Part shown: positions 50,596-59,050 of the stretch, in pieces
Numbering within the stretch: the first letter of the stretch is position 1
Layout: each line of letters starts with the position of its first letter
NCBI GenBank assembly: GCA_947503305.1
Contig: CANNDF010000005.1
Span: 186,001 to 250,000, forward strand
Direction: 5' to 3'
From: an uncultured Dokdonia sp.
GTDB taxonomy: Bacteria > Bacteroidota > Bacteroidia > Flavobacteriales > Flavobacteriaceae
Length of the DNA: 64,000 nt
Notes under the pieces: generated by a model
Seen by the model: only the letters and a program-made list of their open reading frames with translations
Database searches by the model: none
What the model was told of the DNA's origin: nothing
Made by a program: the position numbers and the translations under genes

Positions 50596-50985
50596 TTATT
50601 TAGGACAATATCCAAATATTATCCTTTCTGTTTGACCAGGAACTGGTTTGTTATGATTTATAGGAGGATTTCCTTGTTTACATGACAATTCTTCATCGCA
50701 CATAACTGTCCACACCTCGCTTTTTGTATCTAAATCACATACTTTCCAGTCTAATAAAATTCCTGCATCATAATAAAATTGACGATATCCCTCTTTGTCT
50801 TCTTCTTTAACTTCTTCATAAAAAGTAATAAGAACAGTACCAGTCTCTCGAGAATCCTTTTCTATTTCTAAAGTATAATTTTCTGAATTAATATCTTCTA
50901 CAATTGGGTCATTCGTACAACTTACAATGATTGCTAGTAATCCTAGTATTAACAATGGTTTATTGATGGTTTTTAATGCTTTCAT
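50596..50985 (-). CDS. Small lipoprotein 2 of the CHAT locus (paralogue)
   Basis: A 129-residue lipoprotein with lipobox LAIIVSC (Cys23). It is about half identical to its neighbour: VLITFYEEVKEEDKEGYRQF, LLDWKVCD, CKQGNPPINH and PVPGQTERIIFGYC. It arose by tandem duplication. It is the first gene of the minus-strand arm and is divergent from the ECF sigma gene across about 106 bases. The conserved Cys pattern matches that of lipoprotein 1. Function is unknown. Confidence 0.75.
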   Translation of the reverse strand: MKALKTINKPLLILGLLAIIVSCTNDPIVEDINSENYTLEIEKDSRETGTVLITFYEEVKEEDKEGYRQFYYDAGILLDWKVCDLDTKSEVWTVMCDEELSCKQGNPPINHNKPVPGQTERIIFGYCPK

Positions 50986-51007
50986 AAGTACTTAATTTAT
51001 TTATTAA

Positions 51008-51043
51008 TATAGTCTATTGTGTATAAATGTTGAAGTTTGTTAC
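51008..51043 (-). promoter_or_regulatory. Candidate ECF promoter of lipoprotein 2
   Basis: Minus strand GTAAC(AAA), a 15-base gap, then TACACAATAGACTATA, 23 bases before the start codon. It is identical in both boxes and in spacing to the site before lipoprotein 1. Confidence 0.5.
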
Positions 51044-51091
51044 CTTATCAGGCATAAAATTTTAATTTTGTTTTAGAATAGCAATAATTTA

Positions 51092-51655
51092 ATGAGCGAC
51101 AACCAGTATTTTCTTAATGCTTTAGCAAACAACGATTCTAAGGAGATAGAAAAATTATATGAAAATAATTTTCATAAAGTAAAAAAATTTATTCTACAAA
51201 ACAATGGACAAAGCATAGATGCAGAAGATATTTTTCAAAAAGCACTATTACAAATCACTGTTAGATATAAAAAAGAACCCTTTACAATAAAAACAAATTT
51301 TGATGCTTATTTATTTACAGTGTGTAAAAACTTATGGAGAAAACAACTAAATAAATCTAAAAAATGGGTAACAACCGATAAAGATTTAACACATAATCAT
51401 GAAGACCAAGATATCGCATTATCGATTTTAGAACAAAAACGTTGGGAATTGTTTAAAGAAACTTTAGAATTGATTACTGGAAATTGCAAGATAATCCTGA
51501 GGATGTTTTTTAATAAGAAACCTTATTCAGAGATTGTAGAAGTGATGAATTATAATTCTGAAACAGTAGCTCGGCAACGTGTTTTTAAATGCAAGGCAAA
51601 ACTAATTGAACTAATCAAAAAAGATAAGCGATTCAATGCGCTTAAAGAGCTATGA
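51092..51655 (+). CDS. ECF-type RNA polymerase sigma factor
   Basis: A 187-residue sigma-70 family protein with region 2 (LYENNFHKVKKFILQNNGQSIDAEDIFQKAL, then FDAYLFTVCKNLWRKQLNK) and region 4 (LELITGNCKIILRMFFNKKPYSEIVEVMNYNSETVARQRVFKCKAKL). It directs RNA polymerase to a set of promoters, possibly the GTAAC-type ones in the divergent arm. The next gene, with which it overlaps by four bases (ATGA), is the likely anti-sigma factor. A TAATTTTG box at 51063 may be its own -7 element. Confidence 0.9.
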   Translation: MSDNQYFLNALANNDSKEIEKLYENNFHKVKKFILQNNGQSIDAEDIFQKALLQITVRYKKEPFTIKTNFDAYLFTVCKNLWRKQLNKSKKWVTTDKDLTHNHEDQDIALSILEQKRWELFKETLELITGNCKIILRMFFNKKPYSEIVEVMNYNSETVARQRVFKCKAKLIELIKKDKRFNALKEL

Positions 51656-52440
51656 GTTTAGAAGAAGATATTCTAATAGAAAAGTTTTTAAGAGGAGAAC
51701 TATCTGAAAAAGAACATGCAAAGTTTCTAAATAGACTGGAAAATGACCCTCTTTTCCATGAAAAAGTCACCCTAGAAAGTCAATTGTCTAGTTTTCTGGA
51801 TGACAATGACTGGTACTCTTTACAAAATGAAAATCCTGCAGAAGTCAAAGCCTATGAAGAAATCATAGCAAGTGATGAGATCACAGAGCTTAAAGCGATA
51901 CTTAAAGATATCAATGCAAAACAACAAAAAGCAAATACTACAAAACGTATCAACTGGCCATTATATGCAAGTGCTGCACTTATTGCTCTTATTGTATCCC
52001 TATATTTAATAATGCGACCATCTGTAACCTCAGAAAAACTGTATTCAGAATATATAAGTTTATCAGATTTACCGTCATTAGTTGTAAGAAGTACTACTAC
52101 AAATACTGACTTAATAGAGGCTCAAAAATTATTTGAAGCAAAGAATTACTCGGAAGCACTTTACATTTTTAGAAAAAATATTGATCAAAAAAATTCTACT
52201 GTTCTCTTATATAAAGGAATCTCTGAGATGCAACTTGATAAATTCCAAGAAGCTGAAAACACATTTAAAGCACTCTCTAATAGTGATTATATAGATGCCG
52301 AAAAGGGATATTGGTATAGGGCACTTCTTAATTTAAAGAGAGATAGTATCAAACAAGTAAAAACCCTTTTACATACAATTACCTCAAATAAGTATTATAA
52401 TAGCAATAAAGCATTAGAATTATTAAAAGAATTAAAATAA
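51652..52440 (+). CDS. Membrane anti-sigma factor-like protein with TPR domain
   Basis: A 262-residue protein: an N-terminal cytosolic part of anti-sigma type (EDILIEKFLRGELSEKEHAKFLNRLENDPLFHEKV), one membrane helix (WPLYASAALIALIVSLYLIM, about 101-120), and a periplasmic TPR region (IEAQKLFEAKNYSEALYIFRKNI, LYKGISEMQLDKFQEAENTFKAL, KGYWYRALLNLKRD). The layout fits a sensor that holds the ECF sigma at the membrane and releases it when the TPR part binds a partner. Coupled start with the sigma gene supports the pairing. Confidence 0.8.
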   Translation: MSLEEDILIEKFLRGELSEKEHAKFLNRLENDPLFHEKVTLESQLSSFLDDNDWYSLQNENPAEVKAYEEIIASDEITELKAILKDINAKQQKANTTKRINWPLYASAALIALIVSLYLIMRPSVTSEKLYSEYISLSDLPSLVVRSTTTNTDLIEAQKLFEAKNYSEALYIFRKNIDQKNSTVLLYKGISEMQLDKFQEAENTFKALSNSDYIDAEKGYWYRALLNLKRDSIKQVKTLLHTITSNKYYNSNKALELLKELK

Positions 52441-52451
52441 AATACTATTTA

Positions 52452-53627
52452 CTATTCTTTACGGTATTTCTTTGTTTCTTCAAAAACATGATTTAAAATA
52501 TCCTCATCCTGTTGTGTAAGTTCTATATCACGACGAGCCATAGCAATACGAGCAGTTTCAAAGGCTTTTTTGGGTAAATGAGATACAAAACCATTTGATC
52601 CTCCCCACGAAAAAGAAGGAACAAAATTACGTGGAAAACCACTTCCAAATATATTAGTCGCCACTCCTATCACGGTTCCCGTATTAAACATAGTATTAAT
52701 TGCACATTTACTATGATCTCCCAGCATTAATCCACAAAACTGTAATCCCGTATTTTTAAAACGACCTGTTTCATAATCCCAAAGTTTAACAGATGCATAA
52801 TTATTCTTAAGATTTGAATTGTTACTATCTGCACCTATATTACACCATTCGCCTAAAACAGAATTCCCTAAAAATCCATCATGCCCTTTACTAGAATATC
52901 CAAACAATACAGAATTATTAACCTCTCCTCCAATTTTACAGTAAGGTCCAATGGTTGTCCCTCCGTAAATTTTTGCTCCCATTTTAACCGTAGCATGCTC
53001 ACAAAGGGCAAAAGGACCTCTAATCATAGAGCCTTCCATAATCTCTGTATCCTTACCTATATATATAGGGCCGTTTTCTGCATTGAGAGAGCACAACGGT
53101 AATTTGGCACCCTTTTCTATAAAAATATCAGAGGCATTAAAGGCAACTGTTTTATCTGGAATAGGTTGTGAGGTACGGCCAGCAGTCAATAATTCATAAT
53201 CCTCTGCAATAGCACGTGCATTTTTTGTAAAAATATCCCACGTATGAGATATAGTAAATAGATCTTCAAACGTATACTCTATAATATCGTAGGTATCAAA
53301 ATCTACTTCTTTATCTTCTTTAGTATAAAACGCAATTACTTCATCTCCATCAAAAATGGCTTGATCTTCTGTCATACCCTTAATAATAGTAACAAGATTA
53401 GGGGTAGGTAAATACGATGCATTAATTAGTATGTTTTCTGGAAATTCTACCATAGGCCAGCGATCACTTAAGTAGTCTTCGGTAACTGTAGAAGTAGTAG
53501 AGCCTAAAAAACGCTCCCATTTTTCACGAATCGTCAAGATACCCACTCGAATATCGGCCACAGGACGAGTATATGTAAAAGGAAGTAATTGATTGCGTAC
53601 AGATCCATCAAAGAGAATATAGTTCAT
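52452..53627 (-). CDS. GlmU family sugar nucleotidyltransferase-like protein
   Basis: A 391-residue cytosolic protein with an N-terminal degenerate nucleotidyltransferase part (MNYILFDGSVRNQLLPFTYTRP, then GILTIREKWE) and a C-terminal left-handed beta-helix of hexapeptide repeats (IYIGKDTEIMEGSMIRGPFA, AKIYGGTTIGPYCKIGGEVNNSVLFGYSSKGHDGFLGNSVLG). This is the Bacteroidota GlmU-like family, which probably makes or acts on a nucleotide sugar for cell-envelope synthesis. It is convergent with the anti-sigma gene, 11 bases away. Confidence 0.85.
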   Translation of the reverse strand: MNYILFDGSVRNQLLPFTYTRPVADIRVGILTIREKWERFLGSTTSTVTEDYLSDRWPMVEFPENILINASYLPTPNLVTIIKGMTEDQAIFDGDEVIAFYTKEDKEVDFDTYDIIEYTFEDLFTISHTWDIFTKNARAIAEDYELLTAGRTSQPIPDKTVAFNASDIFIEKGAKLPLCSLNAENGPIYIGKDTEIMEGSMIRGPFALCEHATVKMGAKIYGGTTIGPYCKIGGEVNNSVLFGYSSKGHDGFLGNSVLGEWCNIGADSNNSNLKNNYASVKLWDYETGRFKNTGLQFCGLMLGDHSKCAINTMFNTGTVIGVATNIFGSGFPRNFVPSFSWGGSNGFVSHLPKKAFETARIAMARRDIELTQQDEDILNHVFEETKKYRKE

Positions 53628-53670
53628 CGTACAATTATAATTAGACGTTAGAAATACGAAGTTATAGATA

Positions 53671-53698
53671 ATTCAGAATTCAGAATTCAGAATTCAGA
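53671..53698. repeat. Heptamer tandem repeat (ATTCAGA x4)
   Basis: Four uninterrupted copies of ATTCAGA (28 bases), ending next to the stop codon of the DUF4442 gene and 43 bases before the GlmU-like start codon. Copy number could vary by slippage. Confidence 0.85.
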
Positions 53699-53699
53699 A

Positions 53700-54155
53700 T
53701 TATTTTACTTTAAGGGTCCACTCAAAATTAAACTCACTTACCTGGACTCCTTCTTCATTTGTACCTATAGATTTCATCCAGCATGTCTGTCCTTCCTTAG
53801 TTTCTATTGCCTTTTTAATTACACTTTTTAATTTTTCTCCATCTGTACATATAAATGTAATTCTGCCAGTAGCTTTTTTTGTAAACGTTGCATTGTTATT
53901 TGCAATAAGCATAGAGATTTTATGATTACTATTCTCAGCATAACTTATCACCAAAGCTCCCGTAGAAAGCTCTGCCGCCATTCCCTGAACTGCCCAAAAT
54001 AAACTTTTAAAAGGATTTTGATTAATCCATCGATGAGTTACTGTAACGGTACATGAGGTTTCATTTATTTTTTTCATACGCACACCAGTCAACCATGCAG
54101 AAGGCAGCTTAAACATCATGAATGTATTGAATTTACTAGGACTGTAGAATTTCAT
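53700..54155 (-). CDS. DUF4442 hotdog-fold thioesterase-like protein
   Basis: A 151-residue protein with the DUF4442 pattern: MKFYSPSKFNTFMMFKLPSAWLTGVRM at the start, RWINQNPFKSLFWAVQGMAAELSTGALV as the hotdog helix, and GRITFICTDGEKLKSVIKKAI later. Relatives are predicted acyl-CoA thioesterases with unknown substrates. The gene precedes the GlmU-like gene on the same strand, with the tandem repeat in between, so they may be co-transcribed. Confidence 0.82.
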   Translation of the reverse strand: MKFYSPSKFNTFMMFKLPSAWLTGVRMKKINETSCTVTVTHRWINQNPFKSLFWAVQGMAAELSTGALVISYAENSNHKISMLIANNNATFTKKATGRITFICTDGEKLKSVIKKAIETKEGQTCWMKSIGTNEEGVQVSEFNFEWTLKVK

Positions 54156-54298
54156 GCCAATTTATTTACAGCAAAAATAAGCATAAAATATGGAGGATGT
54201 GCAAACATATTATAAGTTAATAAAATGTTAAATTTTAGTACTATGCGTAACATAATACCTTTTTAAAGACATATATTTGCATAAGAAATTAGTAAGCA

Positions 54299-54850
54299 AT
54301 GGACAGCACCGTAACGACACATCAAAAAAACTTAAGCACATTTATACACTTATCGACCTTTAGTAAGTGGTTTATTCCTTTTGGAAATTTCATCGCTCCT
54401 TTAGTATTATGGAGTGCTCAAAAAAACAAATCACGTTTTGTAGATGATAATGGTCGTGATGCAATTAATTTTCAATTGAGCATCTTAATATATACCATTG
54501 CACTTGTTATCATAAGCATCCCATTTTTTGTTTGGCAGATTTTCAAACTAGACGGCGCCGACACACATCTTATGATCAATGATCATTTTCATACCTATGG
54601 AGATGTAGCAAATATGAGTACACTACTTATTATTGCCATTATTGTAGGTACCCTAGCCTTAGGAATTGCTCTTTTTGAAATTATTAATGTGATCTCAGCT
54701 GCAATCAAAGCATCGCAGGGAGAAACCTATAAATACCCACTTACAATTAATTTTATAAAATCATCTTTTGAAGGAGCAGCAGAAACAGAAGAAATAGATA
54801 GTCAGGAGACTATGGAGAACACAGAAGAAAGTACAGAAGAAAATATATAG
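54299..54850 (+). CDS. DUF4870 membrane protein
   Basis: A 183-residue protein with three to four helices and the DUF4870 signature: LSTFSKWFIPFGNFIAPLVLWSAQKNKSRFVDDNGRDAINFQLSILIY and AIIVGTLALGIALFEIINVISAAIKASQGETYKYPLTI. The C-terminus is a Glu/Thr-rich tail. A TATATTTG sequence 20 bases before the ATG is a good candidate -7 box. A palindrome copy follows directly after the stop. The family is common next to PadR/PspC operons, as here; its function is unknown. Confidence 0.88.
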   Translation: MDSTVTTHQKNLSTFIHLSTFSKWFIPFGNFIAPLVLWSAQKNKSRFVDDNGRDAINFQLSILIYTIALVIISIPFFVWQIFKLDGADTHLMINDHFHTYGDVANMSTLLIIAIIVGTLALGIALFEIINVISAAIKASQGETYKYPLTINFIKSSFEGAAETEEIDSQETMENTEESTEENI

Positions 54851-54851
54851 A

Positions 54852-54875
54852 AGTATGCTTTCGCGAAAGCATACT
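54852..54875. repeat. GCTTTCGCGAAAGC palindrome, copy 7 (intergenic, longest)
   Basis: Perfect 24-bp palindrome (five extra matched pairs on each side of the core) one base after the stop codon of the DUF4870 gene. It may also act as a terminator stem. Confidence 0.9.
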
Positions 54876-54968
54876 CAAAAAAAATTCATCATCAATCAAT
54901 CGTTTTTTGCTAACGCAGAAACATCAATCAAAAAATGAACAGTTTAACGCATATTAAAATGGAAATCT

Positions 54969-55310
54969 ATGAAGGTTGAAAACACCAAAGCACAGATGCG
55001 TAAAGGCGTGCTAGAGTATTGCATCCTGTCTGTCTTAAAAGACGACGATGCCTACGTAGCCGAAATCCTAGACACGCTTAAAAATGCCAAGTTGCTGGTG
55101 GTAGAAGGTACAATATACCCTTTACTTACCCGACTTAAAAACGCAGGCTTGCTCAACTATCGCTGGGAGGAATCCTCAAGCGGACCACCACGTAAGTACT
55201 ATGGACTTACGGAGACCGGACAACTCTTTTTAAATGAACTCACAACTACTTGGGACGAATTACAAACCGCTGTAACGGTCGTAACCTCAACAAAAAAAGC
55301 AAGACAATGA
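54969..55310 (+). CDS. PadR family transcriptional regulator
   Basis: A 113-residue winged-helix regulator: MRKGVLEYCILSVLKDDDAYVAEILDTLKNAKLLVVEGTIYPLLTRLKNAGLLNYRWEESSSGPPRKYYGLTETG is the standard PadR domain. The C-terminal dimerisation helix is short. It overlaps the PspC-domain gene (ATGA) and probably represses this operon. CATCAATCA repeats precede it. Confidence 0.92.
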   Translation: MKVENTKAQMRKGVLEYCILSVLKDDDAYVAEILDTLKNAKLLVVEGTIYPLLTRLKNAGLLNYRWEESSSGPPRKYYGLTETGQLFLNELTTTWDELQTAVTVVTSTKKARQ

Positions 55311-57061
55311 ACAAGACAGTAAATATAAATCTAGCCGGTGTTTTCTTTCATATAGATGAAAATGCATATGCCAAGTTACAGCGCTATCTCGCTGCGATCA
55401 AACGTTCATTTGAAGGAGTCACAGGAGAAGATGAAATAATAGCAGATATAGAAGCTCGTATTTCAGAACTCTTCAGTGATAAAATCCAAGATGCACGTCA
55501 AGTAATAGGAATGAAAGAACTTGATGAAGTTATTGCGGTAATGGGGCAACCTGAAGATTATATGGTCGATGACGATATCTTTGAAGATGCACCTTCGGGC
55601 AATACCAAATCTAAAAGTTCTACCCGTCCAGGAAATGGGAAAAAACTATACCGTGATGTCGATAATGCCTATATAGGTGGGGTCTCTAGCGGTCTAGGAC
55701 ATTATTTTGGAATAGATTCTTTATGGATACGTCTATTCTGGGTATTCTTAGTACTTGTAGGCTTTGGATCACCTATTCTTATATATATCCTACTATGGAT
55801 TCTGATGCCTGAAGCTACCTCGACAGCAGATAAACTCTCGATGACGGGAAAGGCAGTTAACATTGACAATATTCAAGAAAAAGTAAAAGAAGGATTTGAA
55901 AATGTGGCTGACGCTGTTAAGAGTGTAGACTATGATAAATATGGGAATCAAGCTAAGAAAGGAGCTCAAGGATTTTTCCAAACCATAGGAACCATTATTA
56001 TGTTCTTTTTAAAAGTACTGGCAAAAATCTTTGGAGTTATTTTTATCATTACTGGCGCTTCTGTCGTAATAAGTCTTTTTGTAGGATTATTTACCGCAGG
56101 AACATTTGATATATTCTACGGAGACTTCGGAGAGTTAGGAGAATTTATCAATACGGCAGGAGTTCCATTATGGTTAGCTTCATTACTCACCTTTTTTGCA
56201 GTAGGGATCCCATTTTTCTTCCTTTTCTATTTAGGTTTAAAAATATTGACCAATAATCTAAAATCTATGCCACTCGCTGGTAAGCTTACCCTTCTTGGTA
56301 TCTGGCTAATCTCAGTAATAGGGATAGGGGTTATTGCCATAAGAGAAGCTACAGAGCATTCTTTTACAGGAAAAGTAACAACACAAGAAACTCTTAAAAC
56401 GACTAGCAATGACACTCTTTTGGTACGTATGCAAAGCAATGACATATTAGGAAATCGCTTACGCAGGTCTAATAACTTTCTTATAGAATATGATAATAAT
56501 GGAGACCGCGTATATATGCGTCGTAATGTACGTCTTATCGTAAGAAGTACTAGAGAAGATAATGCATATATCAAAATTCAAAAAGAGACAAGCGGTAGTA
56601 GTTTTTCAAAAGCAAAAGATGAAGCTTCGCAAATAGACTATCATTATGAAGTCGTAGGTAACACATTAAATCTAGATGGGTTTTTTACAACTGAAGGAGG
56701 AAGTAAATTCAGAAGTCAGGAAGTAAAAGTAATCTTATACCTTCCAGAAGGAGCTACTATTTATGCAGATGATAATACCTATAGTTATCACCGTAATGAT
56801 CGTCGTTATAGAGACATTTTAGATAATGGAAACGAAGAAAAATACTTAACACTCAGAAGTGGAAAATTACGTTGTGATGATTGCAGATCAAACACTGAAA
56901 ATGACTGGGATTATAGCAGTGATGATGATGGTAACTGGCAATATCGCTCCTATGAAGGTACTGATATCCCAGATTGGGAACGTGAGGATACACTAAAACC
57001 TGATACTGAACAAATAAAGTCAGAACAAGTAGAATCACTTATAAATAAAGACAGCATATAA
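55307..57061 (+). CDS. PspC domain membrane protein
   Basis: A 584-residue protein starting at MNKTVNINLAGVFFHIDENAY (the open frame begins 57 bases earlier inside padR). The N-terminal part (1-85) is an anti-sigma-like YLAAIKRSFEGVTGEDEIIADIEARI segment. A PspC domain (about 105-170) follows: KLYRDVDNAYIGGVSSGLGHYFGIDSLWIRLFWV, then four further helices. A periplasmic beta-rich C-terminal domain ends in an acidic tail. PspC proteins respond to envelope stress. It is co-translated with the PadR regulator. Confidence 0.9.
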   Translation: MNKTVNINLAGVFFHIDENAYAKLQRYLAAIKRSFEGVTGEDEIIADIEARISELFSDKIQDARQVIGMKELDEVIAVMGQPEDYMVDDDIFEDAPSGNTKSKSSTRPGNGKKLYRDVDNAYIGGVSSGLGHYFGIDSLWIRLFWVFLVLVGFGSPILIYILLWILMPEATSTADKLSMTGKAVNIDNIQEKVKEGFENVADAVKSVDYDKYGNQAKKGAQGFFQTIGTIIMFFLKVLAKIFGVIFIITGASVVISLFVGLFTAGTFDIFYGDFGELGEFINTAGVPLWLASLLTFFAVGIPFFFLFYLGLKILTNNLKSMPLAGKLTLLGIWLISVIGIGVIAIREATEHSFTGKVTTQETLKTTSNDTLLVRMQSNDILGNRLRRSNNFLIEYDNNGDRVYMRRNVRLIVRSTREDNAYIKIQKETSGSSFSKAKDEASQIDYHYEVVGNTLNLDGFFTTEGGSKFRSQEVKVILYLPEGATIYADDNTYSYHRNDRRYRDILDNGNEEKYLTLRSGKLRCDDCRSNTENDWDYSSDDDGNWQYRSYEGTDIPDWEREDTLKPDTEQIKSEQVESLINKDSI

Positions 57062-57067
57062 TAATTA

Positions 57068-57106
57068 TAAAGCGAGTAGTATTCAGACATCCCACTACTC
57101 GCTTTA
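57068..57106 (+). terminator. Terminator after the PspC gene
   Basis: TAAAGCGAGTAGT and ACTACTCGCTTTA form a perfect 13-pair stem with a 13-base loop, followed by AAAA. Confidence 0.75.
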
Positions 57107-57140
57107 AAAAATCAAAAAAGGGATTCATTCATCAATCAAA

Positions 57141-57157
57141 AATCAATCAATCAATCA
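57141..57157 (+). repeat. AATC tetranucleotide repeat next to a start codon
   Basis: Four AATC units plus A end at the ATG of the following gene. A shorter ATCAATCA run also precedes padR (about 54890-54900 and 54924-54934). Confidence 0.75.
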
Positions 57158-57931
57158 ATGAATTATTTAAGAACCTTAATTATTACTGTATGTATCCCCT
57201 TTATGGGAATTGCTCAAGTTGCAGAAGATTCCCAACTTTTTACAACTCTTCAAAAACTAGATCAATCACTTTTTGAAGACGGTTTTAATAATTGTAACAT
57301 GGATATGTTTGAGTCGTACTTAAGTAGTAATTTAGAATTTTATCACGATAAAGGAGGAATTACTGATAGTAAAGAGGTATTTATAAAGTCCTTTGGGGAG
57401 AATATGTGTGACCAAAACAAGAAGCCTATCCGTAAATTGGTAGCAGGAAGTCTTAGTGTTTTCCCACTTAATGACAATGGGATTCTATATGGAGCCATAC
57501 AAAAAGGGATACATGAGTTTTTTATTCAAGAACCAGGAAAGAAACTATATAAAGTAGAAGTATCAAGATTTACACATGTATGGCTTAAAGAAGGGGAAGA
57601 TTGGAAATTATCTCGTGCTTTAAGCTATGATCATAAACAACCTAAACCAGAGGCACAAGAAATTACTGTATCAGAAAAATTACTTGCCACGTACGCAGGT
57701 AATTATAAAGCACCACAGACAGGAGATGTAGTCATTACAGTGACTAATGGAGTAATGCATCTAAGTGCTGGAAAAATGCAGGCAGACCTTGTTGCAAAAT
57801 CAGATGTGCTGTTTTCTCACCCACAAGCACCATTTGCACTGGAGTTTGTAACTGGGAAAGATGGAAGTATAGAAAAGTTTCTTGTACGAGAAAAAGGAAC
57901 CATTGTAGAAGAAGCAATACGAGTGCAATAA
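57158..57931 (+). CDS. Secreted NTF2-like (DUF4440) protein
   Basis: A 257-residue protein with a signal peptide (cleavage after MGIAQ, about residue 20). Residues 27-155 have the DUF4440/SnoaL NTF2-like pattern (LFTTLQKLDQSLFEDGFNNCNMDMFESYLSSNLEFYHDKGG, VEVSRFTHVWLKEGEDWKLSRALSYDH). The rest is a small beta domain (LLATYAGNYKAPQTGDVVITVTNG) of the kind found C-terminal to beta-lactamase-like proteins. No catalytic residues are clear. Confidence 0.8.
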   Translation: MNYLRTLIITVCIPFMGIAQVAEDSQLFTTLQKLDQSLFEDGFNNCNMDMFESYLSSNLEFYHDKGGITDSKEVFIKSFGENMCDQNKKPIRKLVAGSLSVFPLNDNGILYGAIQKGIHEFFIQEPGKKLYKVEVSRFTHVWLKEGEDWKLSRALSYDHKQPKPEAQEITVSEKLLATYAGNYKAPQTGDVVITVTNGVMHLSAGKMQADLVAKSDVLFSHPQAPFALEFVTGKDGSIEKFLVREKGTIVEEAIRVQ

Positions 57932-58079
57932 TACAACTGAGCATATGAATATGACAGTTGAGAAGATAATACTTTAGATAAAAGTATATATTATCGAAGT
58001 TTACATCATAATTAAAAACAATAGTATTTACAACATATAAAATCGGAAAATTCACGTATCAATCTAAAACTTTACAACC

Positions 58080-58817
58080 ATGACAACACTCATCAAATTT
58101 ATTATTGGACTACTATCAGTCTTACTTATGACCTCTTGCGCGTTTGACATCTCTTTTGGTCAAATACGTGGAAACGGAAATGTACAAACCGAAAATTTTA
58201 ATATCTCTCAGGACTTTGATGGTGTAACAGCTGGCAATGGATGGGATGTATACCTAGAAAAAGGTTCTGAATATTCTGTTGTAGTAGAAGCAGATGAAAA
58301 TCTTATTGAAGCTGCAGATATCTATGTAAAAGGAAACACCTTAAAAATTTATTGTGAAGACAATATAAGCCGTGCGACATCAAAAAAAGTATTTGTAACC
58401 TATGTAGACGATTTACAGTCTATAAGTGCAAATAGCGGTGCAGATATCACGACTAAAGAAATTTTAAAAGGAGAATCATTAAATCTGGATGTATCTAGTG
58501 GTGGTTCTATACGTACAGAAGCCATCGTTCGTAATATAGACACAGATGTAAGCAGTGGAGGTTCTATACGTATCGCAGGAAGTTCAGAAAATCTAGATGC
58601 TGATGTATCAAGTGGAGGTGTTATTAACGCAAAAGAGTTAAAAGCAAAATATGCACAAGCAAATGCATCTAGTGGAGGAAATATAGATTTATATGTCACA
58701 GATCGTCTACGAGCACGTGCTTCTAGCGGGGGAGATATCGATTATTGGGGAGACCCAAAAGAAGTAGATAAACCTAAAAAGAGTATGTCTGGAGGTAGTG
58801 TAGATGCAAAAGAATAA
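58080..58817 (+). CDS. Head GIN domain (DUF2807) lipoprotein
   Basis: A 245-residue lipoprotein with lipobox LLMTSC (Cys20) and a right-handed beta-helix of DUF2807 type: GNGNVQTENFNISQDFDGVTAGNGWDVYLEKGSEYSVVVEADENL, then repeated DVSSGGSI and NASSGGNI turns. The family is found next to PspC/PadR genes in many Bacteroidota and is thought to be adhesive or envelope-stress related. It is surface or periplasmic. A terminator follows. Confidence 0.9.
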   Translation: MTTLIKFIIGLLSVLLMTSCAFDISFGQIRGNGNVQTENFNISQDFDGVTAGNGWDVYLEKGSEYSVVVEADENLIEAADIYVKGNTLKIYCEDNISRATSKKVFVTYVDDLQSISANSGADITTKEILKGESLNLDVSSGGSIRTEAIVRNIDTDVSSGGSIRIAGSSENLDADVSSGGVINAKELKAKYAQANASSGGNIDLYVTDRLRARASSGGDIDYWGDPKEVDKPKKSMSGGSVDAKE

Positions 58818-58868
58818 TGATAACCAATCATAGTTAGGTGTGCAATCACTGCTCTTGATTCACACAGG

Positions 58869-58896
58869 TAAAGCCCACTATAATAAGTGGGCTTTA
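58869..58896 (+). terminator. Terminator after the head GIN gene
   Basis: TAAAGCCCACT and AGTGGGCTTTA form a perfect 11-pair stem with a six-base loop. Confidence 0.75.
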
Positions 58897-59050
58897 CTTA
58901 TGACCTAAACTGACTATCAGATAGATGCAAGACGTTAAATTCAAGTTTGAAGACACTAGTAAGTCATTTTTTTTTAACATTGTATGTATGTTATTTAAAA
59001 AATAGAAGACCAATACAATTAATTAATACATTCAAACACACTTAATTATT

